64,000 nt of DNA from DATKNA01 sp963755755 (GCA_963755755.1 CAVWLJ010000014.1:62001-126000); one strand, 5' to 3'. Counted from the first letter of the stretch, positions 45,870-55,335 are shown. Numbers and translations: made by a program. The notes: generated by a model from the sequence alone, not told the origin.

Positions 45870-46390
45870 CCACCACCGCGGCCGACACGACGGCGTGGAC
45901 GCTGCTCCCCACCCCCGTCGGCGAACTCCTCCTGACGACCGACGGCGCAGCCCTCACCGCCGTCTTCTTCGAGCGGCACCGCGGCGGGCACGACGTGCGG
46001 CCGGAGGCGCTGCGCCGGCCCGGGGTCCGCGACGACGACCAGCCGGTGCTCGCGGCGGCCCGGGCGCAGCTCGCGGAGTACTTCGCGCGGGCACGGCGCA
46101 CGTTCGACCTGCCGCTCGCGCCCGCCGGCACCGTCTTCCAGCAACGGGTCTGGCAGGCCCTGCTGGACATCCCCTACGGTGCGACGACCTCCTACGGGGA
46201 GATCGCCCGTCGCCTGGGGCAGCCGCCGGGGGCGTCCCGCGCCGTCGGCCTCGCCAACGGCTCCAACCCCATCTCGATCATCATTCCGTGCCACCGGGTC
46301 GTGGGCTCCGACGGCTCTCTCACCGGGTACGGCGGCGGGCTCGACCGCAAGCGGTTCCTCCTCGACCTGGAGTGCGATCTGCTGTTCTAG
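45866..46390 (+). CDS. ogt: Methylated-DNA--protein-cysteine methyltransferase
   Basis: 174 residues. SIIIPCHRVVGSDGSLTGYG contains the acceptor Cys of the PCHRV motif; TSYGEIARRLG is the DNA-binding helix. Transfers alkyl groups from O6-alkylguanine to itself. ATGA overlap with cbiZ places it in the B12-controlled operon, functionally odd but tight. Ends 7 bp from the convergent gene. Confidence 0.95.
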   Translation: MTTTAADTTAWTLLPTPVGELLLTTDGAALTAVFFERHRGGHDVRPEALRRPGVRDDDQPVLAAARAQLAEYFARARRTFDLPLAPAGTVFQQRVWQALLDIPYGATTSYGEIARRLGQPPGASRAVGLANGSNPISIIIPCHRVVGSDGSLTGYGGGLDRKRFLLDLECDLLF

Positions 46391-46397
46391 ACGCTCT

Positions 46398-48635
46398 TCA
46401 GATGCCTGGCTCGTCGGGGTCGGCGGGGGGCGCGCCGTAGTCGGTGTCCCAGTCCAGGACGCCGCCGTCGGTCAGCGTCCGCAGGTGGGTGAGGGCGGCC
46501 GCGGCGTCGGCCCAGGCCGGGTCGAGGCGTCCGGGCGCGATCGGCGGCGTGAACCAGGCGGCCACCGCGGCCGGCACGCGGTACGGCGCGGAGAGATCGC
46601 TGAGCAGGGGTACCCGTGCGGCGACGGCGAGGCCCTCCCGGCGCTGGTCGCGCAGCGCCACGCGGATCCGGGCCCACCGGTACCGGTCCGTACCCGTCTG
46701 TGCCTCGATCTCACCGTCGTGGCCCGTGAAGCGCTCGCGGAGCTCGCGGCCCGCGTGGTGGCCTCGGAGCGCGAGCCGGAGCACCTCGTCGTCGGGCATG
46801 AAGGGGCCGGTCGTCGCGCCGGCGCCGCGACGCACGATGCCGATCCGGTTCCGGGTGCCGGGCAACTCCGCCGCCATCCGATCGCGCCATCCGGAGGCGG
46901 CGGCGAGGGTGGCGCGGGCGAAGCCGGCACCATCGGCGGGAGCCGGCGGGGACGCGGGCGGGGGAGCGGCGTCGGCGTCCGGCGTGTCGACCCAGGGCCC
47001 GTGGCCGTCGTCGGCAGCTGTCGGGTCGTGGACGACCGACAGCGCCACGGTCGGCCAGCGGGGCGGGCCGGAGTCGAACATCGAGGCCGGTGCGTCCGCC
47101 GGTGGCGATCCGGTGAACCAGTGCGTCGTCACCGTCGCGCCCGCCGGCTCCGCCTCCCCGCGACCCGTCGAGCCGCGGTAGGTATCCCGGACGCCGACGG
47201 GTGCGGGCGCCGTCGTCCGGTGGAGGGGAACGGCGCGCAGCAACCCCGGAACGGTGGCCGCGATGCGGGCGGCGGCCGCGACGGGGAAATCCCAGGGCGG
47301 CGGCATCGGCCGGAGCGGTGTCCGGTGCCGGGGGCAGACCTCCGCGACGAGGTGGGGTGACGCGGCGAGCACCTGGTCGACGACGCGGCCCGGCAGCACC
47401 GCCTCCCAGCAGCTCGAGCAGAGCAGCCACCGAGCGTTCGCGCTGCCCGTCAGCGGCAGCCGCACCGGGCGCCCCCGCGTCACATCGGTGGCGACCAGGC
47501 GCAGGTCGACCACGCGATGTTCGGCGTCCGACGCGGCCCGCCGCAGCAGCTCACCGTCGTCCGGCGTGGCGAGCCGCCCCAGCCACAGATCGCCGAAGGT
47601 CAGGGCGTGCCGGTCGTCGTCCCCCGGCGGGACGCCGGCGACGTCGTCGACGAGGTCGGCGAACCAGCAGGCCAACGGAGGCAGCCCGGCCGGGTCGGGA
47701 ACCCGCGCGGCACGGTCGAGGGCCGGGTGGTCGGGGACGGGTCGGCCCTGCGCCGGCTCCGCCACGGGCACACCGGCGACCAGGCCGAAGTGCTCGTCGG
47801 CCGTTCGCCGTCCGAGCAGCTCGCGCAGCGTGACGAACGCTGCGATCGCGCTGGCGGCGAGACCTGCCAGCACGACCGTGACGAGCAGCGCGAGCGCGAG
47901 CAGCGCGACCACCCAGCCGGCGACGGTCGGCGAGCGGAGCAGGGCGATCGTGATCCCGATCCAGGCCAGCAACGCTCCGGCCCAGACCAGGCCCGCGGCG
48001 GCCGCCGCCGGCCCGCGCGGCAGAGCCAGAGCGGCGGGCAGGACGGCGCGCACACGGCCTGCCGGCCCGCGCGCCGGCGCGATCAGGGCGGTGAGCAGGC
48101 GGTGGACGCCGGCGAGGCCGGGCGCGGGCGGCAGCAGCCGCGCGATCCGCTGCTGCTCCCGGCCGCCGTCGGCGTGGTCGTGGTCGCCGGCCAGCCAGCC
48201 GACGAGGCGCGCGAGCCCCGGGTACCCGGTGGCGGTGACGCGCACCTCGGCATCGTCGGCCGGACCTTCGCCGCGATCGGCGCCGGAGGTGCGGGCGAAC
48301 TCGGCCGCAGTCACCGCGGTCGCCGAGAGCGCGGCGACCCCTGCGCCGCCGACCCGCCGGACGACGTAGTGCTCCGCGAGGGCGCAGGCGGCCAGCGGCG
48401 CGGCGACGGCGGTGGCAAGGCCGCCGCTGAACGCGAGATCGCAGGAGTGCGCGAGATAGGCCTGGACGGATGCGTGCTCGGCGTCCGGCTGGCCGAGGGC
48501 GGCCGGCGGACGCGCGAGGGCGTCGCGGTGCTCCGGGCCGGCGACGTCGCGGTACCGCTCAGGGTCCTCGTAGGCGCGCACCGTCCGCCAGGCGAGGGCC
48601 GCGCGGTCCGAGTCGGATCGAGGTGCTCCCGTCAT
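46398..48635 (-). CDS. Patatin-like membrane protein lacking catalytic Ser-Asp dyad
   Basis: Intact 745 residues. The layout follows the large actinobacterial patatin-like family (sometimes labelled RpoH suppressor): CDLAFSGGLATAVAAPLAAC (oxyanion loop region) at about 65-84, EHYVVRRVGGAGVAALSATA near 88-107, two membrane helices about 205-275, LTFGDLWLG and LRLVATDVTRGRPVRLPL, then WFTGSPPADAPASMFD near 505. In active relatives the second segment reads G-T-S-A-G and the last starts SDGG. Here Ser is replaced (GAGVA) and the catalytic Asp is gone (TGSP). It is therefore probably a non-catalytic patatin homologue. An intact 2.2-kb frame argues against decay. Family assignment is from recall, not a search. 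Confidence 0.65.
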   Translation of the reverse strand: MTGAPRSDSDRAALAWRTVRAYEDPERYRDVAGPEHRDALARPPAALGQPDAEHASVQAYLAHSCDLAFSGGLATAVAAPLAACALAEHYVVRRVGGAGVAALSATAVTAAEFARTSGADRGEGPADDAEVRVTATGYPGLARLVGWLAGDHDHADGGREQQRIARLLPPAPGLAGVHRLLTALIAPARGPAGRVRAVLPAALALPRGPAAAAAGLVWAGALLAWIGITIALLRSPTVAGWVVALLALALLVTVVLAGLAASAIAAFVTLRELLGRRTADEHFGLVAGVPVAEPAQGRPVPDHPALDRAARVPDPAGLPPLACWFADLVDDVAGVPPGDDDRHALTFGDLWLGRLATPDDGELLRRAASDAEHRVVDLRLVATDVTRGRPVRLPLTGSANARWLLCSSCWEAVLPGRVVDQVLAASPHLVAEVCPRHRTPLRPMPPPWDFPVAAAARIAATVPGLLRAVPLHRTTAPAPVGVRDTYRGSTGRGEAEPAGATVTTHWFTGSPPADAPASMFDSGPPRWPTVALSVVHDPTAADDGHGPWVDTPDADAAPPPASPPAPADGAGFARATLAAASGWRDRMAAELPGTRNRIGIVRRGAGATTGPFMPDDEVLRLALRGHHAGRELRERFTGHDGEIEAQTGTDRYRWARIRVALRDQRREGLAVAARVPLLSDLSAPYRVPAAVAAWFTPPIAPGRLDPAWADAAAALTHLRTLTDGGVLDWDTDYGAPPADPDEPGI

Positions 48636-48822
48636 GCGCCTCCCTTCCGTCCGCCGCCGCTGACGGCGGGTGTCGGCGGAGCCGGTCGCAGAGCATCATG
48701 ACGCACCCCGCTGTCGTCGACGCATACCGGATCGTCCGTGTTGACCTCTTCGCGGGTCACCGGCTGTCGGCGTCCCCCTGGTCCGGATTGACAGTCCCTG
48801 GTGACCGACCGAGCCTGACCGC

Positions 48823-49764
48823 ATGGTGTCGCTGCCTCCCTCCCGCTGGGCCGACCTCGACGGACCCGTCCACTACGTCGACTTCGGCGGACCGGACGAC
48901 GGCCCGCTCGTCGTCTGCGTCCACGGGCTCGGCGGCTCGCACGCGAACTGGCTCGCCATCGCCCCGCAGCTCGCGCGCACCTGCCGGGTCCTCGCCCTCG
49001 ACCTCGCCGGCTTCGGGCTCACCCGAGGCGGCACCCGGCACACGACCGTCCGAGCGAACACGGAACTGCTGCACCGGTTCATTCGCGAGGTGGCTGGCGC
49101 CCCGGTCGTGCTCGTCGGCAACTCGATGGGCGGGACGATCAGCATCCTGGAGACGGCGACCCGCCCCGACGACGTCGCCGGTGCCGTGCTCATCGACCCC
49201 GCCCTCCCGGTCTATCTCTCCAGCGGCGCCGACCCCGGCGTCGCCGCCCTCTTCGCCGCGTACTTCGCGCCTGGGGTCGGGTCGCTCCTCATGCGCGGGC
49301 GGCGCCGGGTCCGCACGCCGGAGGAGATGGCGTTGGAGACGCTCAGGCTCTGCTGCGTCGACCCGAGCCGCGTCCCGCGCGACGTCGTCGCTGCGCACCT
49401 CGAGCTCGCGCGCCGCCGCCAGGGGTACACGGAGATGGACGCCGAGTTCGTCGCGGCGACGCGGTCCCTGCTGACGTTGCTCGGCCGGCGGCGGTCCTTC
49501 CTGCGTTTGCTGGCGGGCATCCGCCAGCCCGTCCTGCTGCTACAGGGCGATCGCGACCGGCTGGTCTCGGTCGAGGGTGCGCGCCGCATCGCACGCGGGC
49601 TGCCCTGGTGGCGCTACGAGGAGGCGCACGACATCGGGCACGTCCCGATGCTCGAGGCGCCCGACTGGACGTTCCGCGCGATCGCCGACTGGATGGCGCG
49701 CGAGGGCGCTCCCGCGGTCGAGAAGGCCCAGGGTGCCGCGCTCCGGAGCCCGGCCGAGTCCTGA
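48823..49764 (+). CDS. Alpha/beta hydrolase
   Basis: 313 residues. Oxyanion strand VVCVHGLGGSHANW, nucleophile elbow VLVGNSMGGTISI (G-N-S-M-G), acid in LLLQGDRDRLV and catalytic His in AHDIGHVPMLEAP are all seen. An esterase, lipase or haloperoxidase-like role is possible; the substrate is unknown. 187 bp separate it from the divergent pseudo-patatin gene. The 238 bp after it hold no clear feature. Confidence 0.85.
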   Translation: MVSLPPSRWADLDGPVHYVDFGGPDDGPLVVCVHGLGGSHANWLAIAPQLARTCRVLALDLAGFGLTRGGTRHTTVRANTELLHRFIREVAGAPVVLVGNSMGGTISILETATRPDDVAGAVLIDPALPVYLSSGADPGVAALFAAYFAPGVGSLLMRGRRRVRTPEEMALETLRLCCVDPSRVPRDVVAAHLELARRRQGYTEMDAEFVAATRSLLTLLGRRRSFLRLLAGIRQPVLLLQGDRDRLVSVEGARRIARGLPWWRYEEAHDIGHVPMLEAPDWTFRAIADWMAREGAPAVEKAQGAALRSPAES

Positions 49765-50002
49765 CCCGCCGCTCGTACCGTCGTTCGTCGTTCCTCCCCG
49801 CCACGCCGGCCGCGACGCCGTTGGCAGCGACCATCGCCGAACGACCGCACGCTGCACATCGAACTGTCCGGATGCCGGACGATCAACATGCGGACGGCGG
49901 GAACACGCGGGGGCCCTCGGTAGGTTGCGGGCTCGTGGAGCGCTCCGCGACGGGGCGCGCGGTCGCCGGGCCCCGCCCGGCCGGACGAGGGCGAGGCTGC
50001 GC

Positions 50003-50935
50003 ATGGCACGCATCTACGAGGACGTGACTCAGCTCATCGGCAACACCCCGCTGGTCCGGCTCAACCGGATCACGGACGGGGCCGGCGCGACGGTCGTCGC
50101 GAAGCTGGAGTTCTACAACCCCGCGAGCAGCGTCAAGGACCGCATCGGCGTCTCGATGATCGACGCCGCGGAGGCCGCGGGCGAGCTCAAGTCCGGCGGC
50201 ACCATCGTCGAGGCGACCAGCGGCAACACGGGCATCGCCCTGGCGATGGTCGGCGCCGCCCGCGGCTACAAGGTCGTCCTCACGATGCCCGAGTCGGCGA
50301 GCAAGGAGCGGCGGGCGTTGCTGCGCGCCTACGGAGCCGAACTCGTCCTCACGCAGGCCGCGGAGGGCATGAGGGGCGCCGTGGCCCGCGCCGAGCAGAT
50401 CGGCCAGGAGCGGGGAGCCGTCCTCGTCCGGCAGTTCGAGAACGAGGCCAACCCCGAGATCCACCGTCGGACGACGGCCGAGGAGATCTGGAACGACACG
50501 GACGGGCAGATCGACGCGCTCGTCGCCGGCATCGGCACCGGCGGCACGATCACCGGCGTCGGCCAGGTCCTCAAGCAGCGCAAGCCTGATGTGAAGATCT
50601 TCGCCGTCGAGCCCGCCGCCAGCCCGATCCTCAACGGCGGCCAGCCCGCCGGCCACCCGATCCAGGGCATCGGCGCGAACTTCGTGCCCGAGATCCTCGA
50701 CCGCTCGGTCTACGACGAGGTGCTCGACGCCCCGACCGACGAGGCCGTCACCTACGCCCGCCGCGCCGCGAAGGAGGAGGGCCTGCTGGTCGGCATCTCC
50801 TCGGGCGCGGCGCTCTGGGCCGCCACCCAGGTCGCGAGGCGCCCCGAGTTCGAGGGCAAGCTCATCGTCGTGATCATTCCGTCGTACGGCGAGCGCTACC
50901 TGTCGACGATCCTCTTCCAGGACCTCCTGGACTGA
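50003..50935 (+). CDS. cysK: Cysteine synthase A (O-acetylserine sulfhydrylase)
   Basis: Intact 310 residues. The PLP Lys is in FYNPASSVKDRIG, the substrate-binding loop is EATSGNTGIALA and the phosphate cup GTGGTITGVG. Makes cysteine from O-acetylserine and sulfide. Followed after 20 bp by cysE, giving a cysteine synthesis pair whose products form the cysteine synthase complex. Confidence 0.95.
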   Translation: MARIYEDVTQLIGNTPLVRLNRITDGAGATVVAKLEFYNPASSVKDRIGVSMIDAAEAAGELKSGGTIVEATSGNTGIALAMVGAARGYKVVLTMPESASKERRALLRAYGAELVLTQAAEGMRGAVARAEQIGQERGAVLVRQFENEANPEIHRRTTAEEIWNDTDGQIDALVAGIGTGGTITGVGQVLKQRKPDVKIFAVEPAASPILNGGQPAGHPIQGIGANFVPEILDRSVYDEVLDAPTDEAVTYARRAAKEEGLLVGISSGAALWAATQVARRPEFEGKLIVVIIPSYGERYLSTILFQDLLD

Positions 50936-50955
50936 TCGACGACCTGATCGATCTC

Positions 50956-51552
50956 GTGACAGAGAGGCTGGGCTGGCGGGCGCGGCTGCGTGAGGACGTC
51001 GACGCCGCCGTCGCCCGCGACCCCGCCGTCCGCAGTCGCTCCGAGGTGGTGCTCGGATATCCGGGCCTGCACGCGATCTGGGCCTACCGCGTCCATCACG
51101 CGCTGTGGACGCGCGGCCGTCGGCTGAGCGCCCGGCTCCTCTCGCAGGCCACCCGCGCCGTCACGGGCATCGAGATCCATCCCGGCGCGCAGATCGGTCG
51201 GCGGTTCTTCATCGACCACGGCATGGGCGTCGTCATCGGCGAGACGGCGGAGATCGGGAACGACGTCATGATCTACCACGACGTCACGCTCGGCGGCCGC
51301 AGTCTCCAGCGGACCAAGCGGCACCCGACGATCGGGGACGACGTGGTCATCGGCGCGGGCGCGCGCGTGCTCGGCCCGGTCGTCGTGGGCAAGGGCGCGC
51401 AGATCGGCGCCAACGCCGTCGTCGTGCGCGACGTGCCGGACGGTGCGATCGTCGTCGGCGTCCCGGGTCAGGTCCGCGTGCTCCCGGCGACCGATGCCGG
51501 GGGTCGGCCTCCGGACGCCGAGGACGCGGTGGACCCGGCCATCTGGATCTGA
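50956..51552 (+). CDS. cysE: Serine O-acetyltransferase
   Basis: 198 residues, short EpsC-type form. N-terminal helices (ARDPAVRSRSEVVLGYPGLH) and left-handed beta helix with hexapeptide repeats (HPGAQIGRRFFIDHGMGVVI; GETAEIGNDVMIYHDVTLGG). Acetylates serine for CysK. GTG start within 25 bp of cysK. The C-terminal tail ends DPAIWI; the final Ile is what normally docks into the CysK active site. Confidence 0.93.
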   Translation: MTERLGWRARLREDVDAAVARDPAVRSRSEVVLGYPGLHAIWAYRVHHALWTRGRRLSARLLSQATRAVTGIEIHPGAQIGRRFFIDHGMGVVIGETAEIGNDVMIYHDVTLGGRSLQRTKRHPTIGDDVVIGAGARVLGPVVVGKGAQIGANAVVVRDVPDGAIVVGVPGQVRVLPATDAGGRPPDAEDAVDPAIWI

Positions 51553-51565
51553 CCGGGAGGCGGGC

Positions 51566-51978
51566 ATGGACGTCAGGGAGATCAACCGACGGGTCGTCGA
51601 GCAGTTCCGGGCCGGCGGCCCGATCGAAGGCATGCACCGGGAGCGCCTCGTCCTGCTGACGACGACCGGACGCCGCAGCGGCGAGCCCCGGACCACCCCG
51701 CTGATGTTCGACCGGGACGGCGACGACGTCCTCGTCATCGCCTCCAACGTCGGCGCCCCGCGCCACCCGGACTGGTACCTGAACCTGGAGGCCGACCCCG
51801 GGTGACCGTCGAGCTCGACGACGACCGGTACGAGGCGCGGGCCGTCCCCCTGACGGGGGAGCGGCGGGAGCGGGTCTGGGCCAGGCTCAAGGAGCAGTAC
51901 CCCTTCTTCGCCGAGCACGAGGCGGCGACGACGCGTGAGATCCCCGTCGTCGCGCTGGTGCGGGGCGAGGACGGGTGA
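51566..51978 (+). CDS. Deazaflavin-dependent nitroreductase family protein (one frameshift)
   Basis: About 137 residues. ERLVLLTTTGRRSGEPRTTP and ASNVGAPRHPDWYLNLEADP match the F420-binding Ddn/DUF385 fold; the C-terminal part (VELDDDRYEARAVPL; YPFFAEHEAATTREIPVVAL) continues in another frame after a change near 51800. Starts 13 bp after cysE with GGGAGG upstream. Second member of this family in the window. Confidence 0.82.
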
Positions 51979-52466
51979 GCGACCCGGACTGGCGCGGCTC
52001 GGCGCGGCCCGGCGAGACGGAGGAGCAGCGCGCCGACCGGAACTTCCTCGACCTCCTGCAGGAGCTGCGGGTCACCCAGACCGGCGTCCAGATCCTCTTC
52101 GGGTTCCTGCTGACGGTGCCGCTGCAGACCCGGTTCGAGCGGCTCGACACCTACGAGAAGACGCTGCTGGTGGTCGCGGTGCTGTTCCTGGCCGTCGCGA
52201 CCACCTGCATCATCGCGCCGGTGGCGTGGCACCGGGCGCTGTTCGCGCACCGGCTCAAGCGGGAGATCGTGGACGCCGCGAGCGTCTTCGCCAAGGCCGG
52301 CCTGACGGCGCTCGCGCTCGGCATCGTGACCTCGCTCATGTTCATGCTGGACCTCGTCGTGCCCCGCTGGCTCGCGACCACCCTCGGCGCCTCGGTGGCC
52401 GCGCTGATCGTGGCGATGTGGCTGGTCGCACCGCTGCGGCGACGGCGAGGGCTCACCCGCGTCTAG
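51975..52466 (+). CDS. DUF6328 family membrane protein
   Basis: 163 residues, GTG overlapping the previous stop. FLDLLQELRVTQTGVQILFG leads into four membrane helices (GFLLTVPLQTRF; LLVVAVLFLAVATTCIIAPV; ALALGIVTSLMFMLDLVV; LGASVAALIVAMWLVAPL). A conserved actinobacterial family without known function. Convergent with the next gene. Confidence 0.8.
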   Translation: MSDPDWRGSARPGETEEQRADRNFLDLLQELRVTQTGVQILFGFLLTVPLQTRFERLDTYEKTLLVVAVLFLAVATTCIIAPVAWHRALFAHRLKREIVDAASVFAKAGLTALALGIVTSLMFMLDLVVPRWLATTLGASVAALIVAMWLVAPLRRRRGLTRV

Positions 52467-52486
52467 CGATGTCGCGGCGGGTGGGG

Positions 52487-53374
52487 CTAGGAGCGGGCGT
52501 GCGCCAGGTAGGTCGCCGCGACGTCCTGCCCGCCGTGACCCTCGTCGACCGCCCGGTCGAGGCAGGAGCGCGCCGCGGCGAACACGCCGAGATCGTCGGC
52601 GTCCAGCCCGGCCGCGGCGACGGCGTCCAGGGCGAGCCGCGCGTCCTTGTCCGCCGCGGCGAGCGAGAACGAGGGCTCGAAGGCTCCCTGGAGCATCGCC
52701 CCGCCCTTGACACCGACGAACGGGGCGTCGAGCACGCCGCCGTGGACGGCGTCCAGGAACAGCTGCGGGTCGAGGCCGAGCACCCGCGCGGCCGTGAGCG
52801 CTTCCGCCACCCCCTCGACGACGGTGACGAGCCAGCTGTTGACGATGAGCTTGAGCGCCGAGGCCGAGCCGGGCTGCTCGCCGACCCAGATCGTGCGGTT
52901 CCCGATCGCGTCGAAGACCGGGTCCGCGACCGCGCGGGCGGACGCGCGGGGCCCGCGGCGACCACGACGAGCTCGCCGTTCTCCGCCGGCTGCTTCGTGC
53001 CCGAGCACCGGCGAGTCGACGAAGACCAGGCCCTGCTGCTCGGCGAGCTTCGCCAGCCGCTGGGCTCCCTCGACGCCGACGGTGGACGTCTGGACCCAGA
53101 CCGTGCCCTCCCGGAGTCCCGGCGCGGCGGCGCCGATGACCTCGGCGACGCTGTCGGCGTCCCAGACCATGGTGAGGACGACGTCGGCGCCGCGAACCGC
53201 CTCCTCGGCGGTGTCGCAGACCGTCGCGCCGACGTCCGCGAGCGGTTCGGCGCGGTCGCGGGAACGGTTCCAGACCCGGAGGGCGAACCCCGCCCGGGCC
53301 AGGGAATGCGCCATGCCGGTGCCCATCGTGCCGGTGCCGAGGACGGCGACGGTCGTCGCGTTCGGATCGCTCAT
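52487..53374 (-). CDS. NAD(P)-dependent 3-hydroxyisobutyrate dehydrogenase-family enzyme (two compensating frameshifts)
   Basis: 295 residues. Rossmann motif VAVLGTGTMGTGMAHSLARA, substrate loop DSPVLGTKQPAENGEL in the corrected frame, catalytic Lys in SALKLIVNSWLV and a C-terminal DKDARLALDAVAAAGL. The printed frame reads HEAAGGERRARRG across about 52930-52990, so one indel on each side shifts 15-20 residues. Beta-hydroxyacid dehydrogenase family; substrate unknown. Confidence 0.85.
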   Translation of the reverse strand: MSDPNATTVAVLGTGTMGTGMAHSLARAGFALRVWNRSRDRAEPLADVGATVCDTAEEAVRGADVVLTMVWDADSVAEVIGAAAPGLREGTVWVQTSTVGVEGAQRLAKLAEQQGLVFVDSPVLGHEAAGGERRARRGRRGPRASARAVADPVFDAIGNRTIWVGEQPGSASALKLIVNSWLVTVVEGVAEALTAARVLGLDPQLFLDAVHGGVLDAPFVGVKGGAMLQGAFEPSFSLAAADKDARLALDAVAAAGLDADDLGVFAAARSCLDRAVDEGHGGQDVAATYLAHARS

Positions 53375-53439
53375 GACCCCAGCCTCGCCGCGAGGACGCG
53401 GGCGCGCCCGCCGACCACGTCACCGGGTAGCGTCCGGCC

Positions 53440-54912
53440 GTGGACGACATCCTGCCCTTCGCCGTGGCCATCGGTGTCGTCTGCGGCGTGCTGCTCCTCG
53501 CGGTCGTCTCGAACCGGATCGGCGACCGGGTCGGCGTCCCGGCGCCGGCGTTCTTCCTCGTCGCCGCCGCGATCGCCACGGACCTCGTCCCGCGACTGAC
53601 CCCGCACTCGATCGAGTCCGTGCAGCGGATCGTCACCGTCGCGCTCATCGCGATCCTGTTCAACGGCGGCCTCGACATGGGCTGGCCCAGGTTCCGGGCC
53701 AACGTCGGCGCCATCGCCTGGCTCGGCGTGGTCGGCACGTTCGTCACGGCGGGCGCGGTCGCCCTGGCCGGTCACGTGCTGTTCGGGTTCGACTGGCAGA
53801 TCGCCCTGCTCATCGGGACGGCGCTGGCCCCGACCGACCCCGCCGTGGTCTTCTCCGTGCTCGGACGCCGGGAGATCGCCGGGCGCAGCGGGACGCTCCT
53901 GGAGGGCGAGTCGGGGGCGAACGACCCGGTCGGGATCGCGCTCATGGTGGCGCTGCTGACCGCGGCGACGAGTTCGGGCGGCGGCGCGCTGCTCACCGTC
54001 GTCGAGGAGTTCACGCTGCAGATGGTCGTCGGGGCCGTCATCGGCCTGCTGGGCGGGCGTCTCATGGTCGCGGCGCTGCGCCTCTCGCTGCCGAACGAGG
54101 GGCTCTACGTCATCCGGTCCATCGCGTTCGTCGGGCTGATCTACGGGGTCGCGACCGTGGCCAGGGGGTCCGGCTTCCTCGCGGTGTTCCTCGCGGGCAT
54201 GGTCGTCGCGGACGCACGCGCGCCGTACAAGCGGGAGGTCGAGCGGTTCCACACGGCGGCGGCGAGCCTCGGTGAGATCGTCGCCTTCACCGTGCTGGGC
54301 CTGACGATCAACCTGCGGACCGTCGTGGACACCGGGGCCTGGTCGGTGGGTCTCGGGCTGGCCGTGATCCTGGCCTTCCTCGTCCGGCCGCTGCTCGTGG
54401 GCCTCGTGCTGTGGCCGGTGCGCCTGAAGCGCGGCGAACGCCTGTTCGTCCTCTGGGCCGGGCTCAAGGGGGCCGTCCCGATCCTGCTCGGGACGTACAT
54501 CCTCAGCTCCGGTCAGGCCGACCCCGTGCGCGCGTACGACATCGTCTTCGTGGTCGTGCTGTTCTCGGTCGTCGTCCAGGGCGGGCTCGTCCCGGTGGTC
54601 GCGAGTCGGCTGAGGTTGCCGGTCCGGATCGTCGAGCAGGAGCCCTGGGCGCTCGGCATGCGGTTCCGCGACGAACCGCACGGCCTGCGCCGCTACACCG
54701 TGACGGCGGGCGCCCCGGCTGACGGTTGCCGCCTCGACGACCTGACGCTCGGTGAGAACGTCTGGATCAGCCTCGTCGGCCGGGAGGGCTCGCTCGTCCA
54801 GGCCCGCGGCGAGACGATGCTGCAGGCCGGTGACGAGGTGCTCGTGCTCGTGGATCCCTCGGACGCCGACGCCGTCGGCGCGCTCTTCACCGAGCCGGCG
54901 CCGTCACGCTGA
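53440..54912 (+). CDS. Potassium/proton antiporter, NhaP2-like
   Basis: Intact 490 residues. A CPA1 antiporter with about thirteen membrane helices (LIAILFNGGLDMGWPRFRAN; LAPTDPAVVFSVLGRREI; LEGESGANDPVGIALMVAL, whose ND motif binds the ion) and a C-terminal TrkA-C-like regulatory domain (RYTVTAGAPADGCRLDDLTL; VLVLVDPSDADAVGALF). Exports K+ or Na+ in exchange for protons. GTG start; stop adjoins the convergent gene. Confidence 0.9.
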   Translation: MDDILPFAVAIGVVCGVLLLAVVSNRIGDRVGVPAPAFFLVAAAIATDLVPRLTPHSIESVQRIVTVALIAILFNGGLDMGWPRFRANVGAIAWLGVVGTFVTAGAVALAGHVLFGFDWQIALLIGTALAPTDPAVVFSVLGRREIAGRSGTLLEGESGANDPVGIALMVALLTAATSSGGGALLTVVEEFTLQMVVGAVIGLLGGRLMVAALRLSLPNEGLYVIRSIAFVGLIYGVATVARGSGFLAVFLAGMVVADARAPYKREVERFHTAAASLGEIVAFTVLGLTINLRTVVDTGAWSVGLGLAVILAFLVRPLLVGLVLWPVRLKRGERLFVLWAGLKGAVPILLGTYILSSGQADPVRAYDIVFVVVLFSVVVQGGLVPVVASRLRLPVRIVEQEPWALGMRFRDEPHGLRRYTVTAGAPADGCRLDDLTLGENVWISLVGREGSLVQARGETMLQAGDEVLVLVDPSDADAVGALFTEPAPSR

Positions 54913-55335
54913 TCAGAACGTGGTGTCGCTCGATTCGTCGCGCTCCTGCTCGGCGACGGCCGCCTCGATGGTCGCGAGGCTGAACTCCGGCCGGGGCATC
55001 GGCTCCCACTCCATGGCCACGGCTCCGCTGAGGCACTCCTCGATGGAGAGCAGCCCCGTGTCCCGTGCGAGCATCAGGGCGCGCCGGTAGGTCGCCTCCG
55101 ACATCCGCCCGCGGGCCTCGGAGAGCGTGCGACGGGCCTGCCCGCGCTCCTCGCCGTGCAGATCGCGCGCGGTGTAGACCTCGTGCTCGAGGTCCTCGAG
55201 CGTCGGATCGGCGGCGGGTGCGGCGTCCGTCTCGCTGCGCTCAGCAGCGTCGCCCGAGTCCGTGACCTGATCGGTCTCGGGCTCGTGCTCCGGTGCCGCG
55301 ACTCCGCCCCACGTGGGCTCTCCTCGAAGGCTCAC
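54913..55335 (-). CDS. Hypothetical acidic helical protein
   Basis: 140 residues from a GTG; an upstream start at 55365 adds ten residues. The N-terminal 45 are acidic and disordered, followed by TLEDLEHEVYTARDLHGEER and RRTLSEARGRMSEATYRRAL, likely helices, and an acidic tail EQERDESSDTTF. No family recognised. Convergent with the antiporter gene; no terminator visible. Confidence 0.55.
   Translation of the reverse strand: MSLRGEPTWGGVAAPEHEPETDQVTDSGDAAERSETDAAPAADPTLEDLEHEVYTARDLHGEERGQARRTLSEARGRMSEATYRRALMLARDTGLLSIEECLSGAVAMEWEPMPRPEFSLATIEAAVAEQERDESSDTTF

Noticed and set aside
49765..50002. Possible SAM or cysteine-responsive leader upstream of cysK
   Set aside because: No riboswitch core and no Cys-rich leader ORF could be recognised in these 238 bp.
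53371..54681. 436-codon minus-strand frame inside the antiporter gene
   Set aside because: Charged low-complexity shadow of an intact transporter gene.
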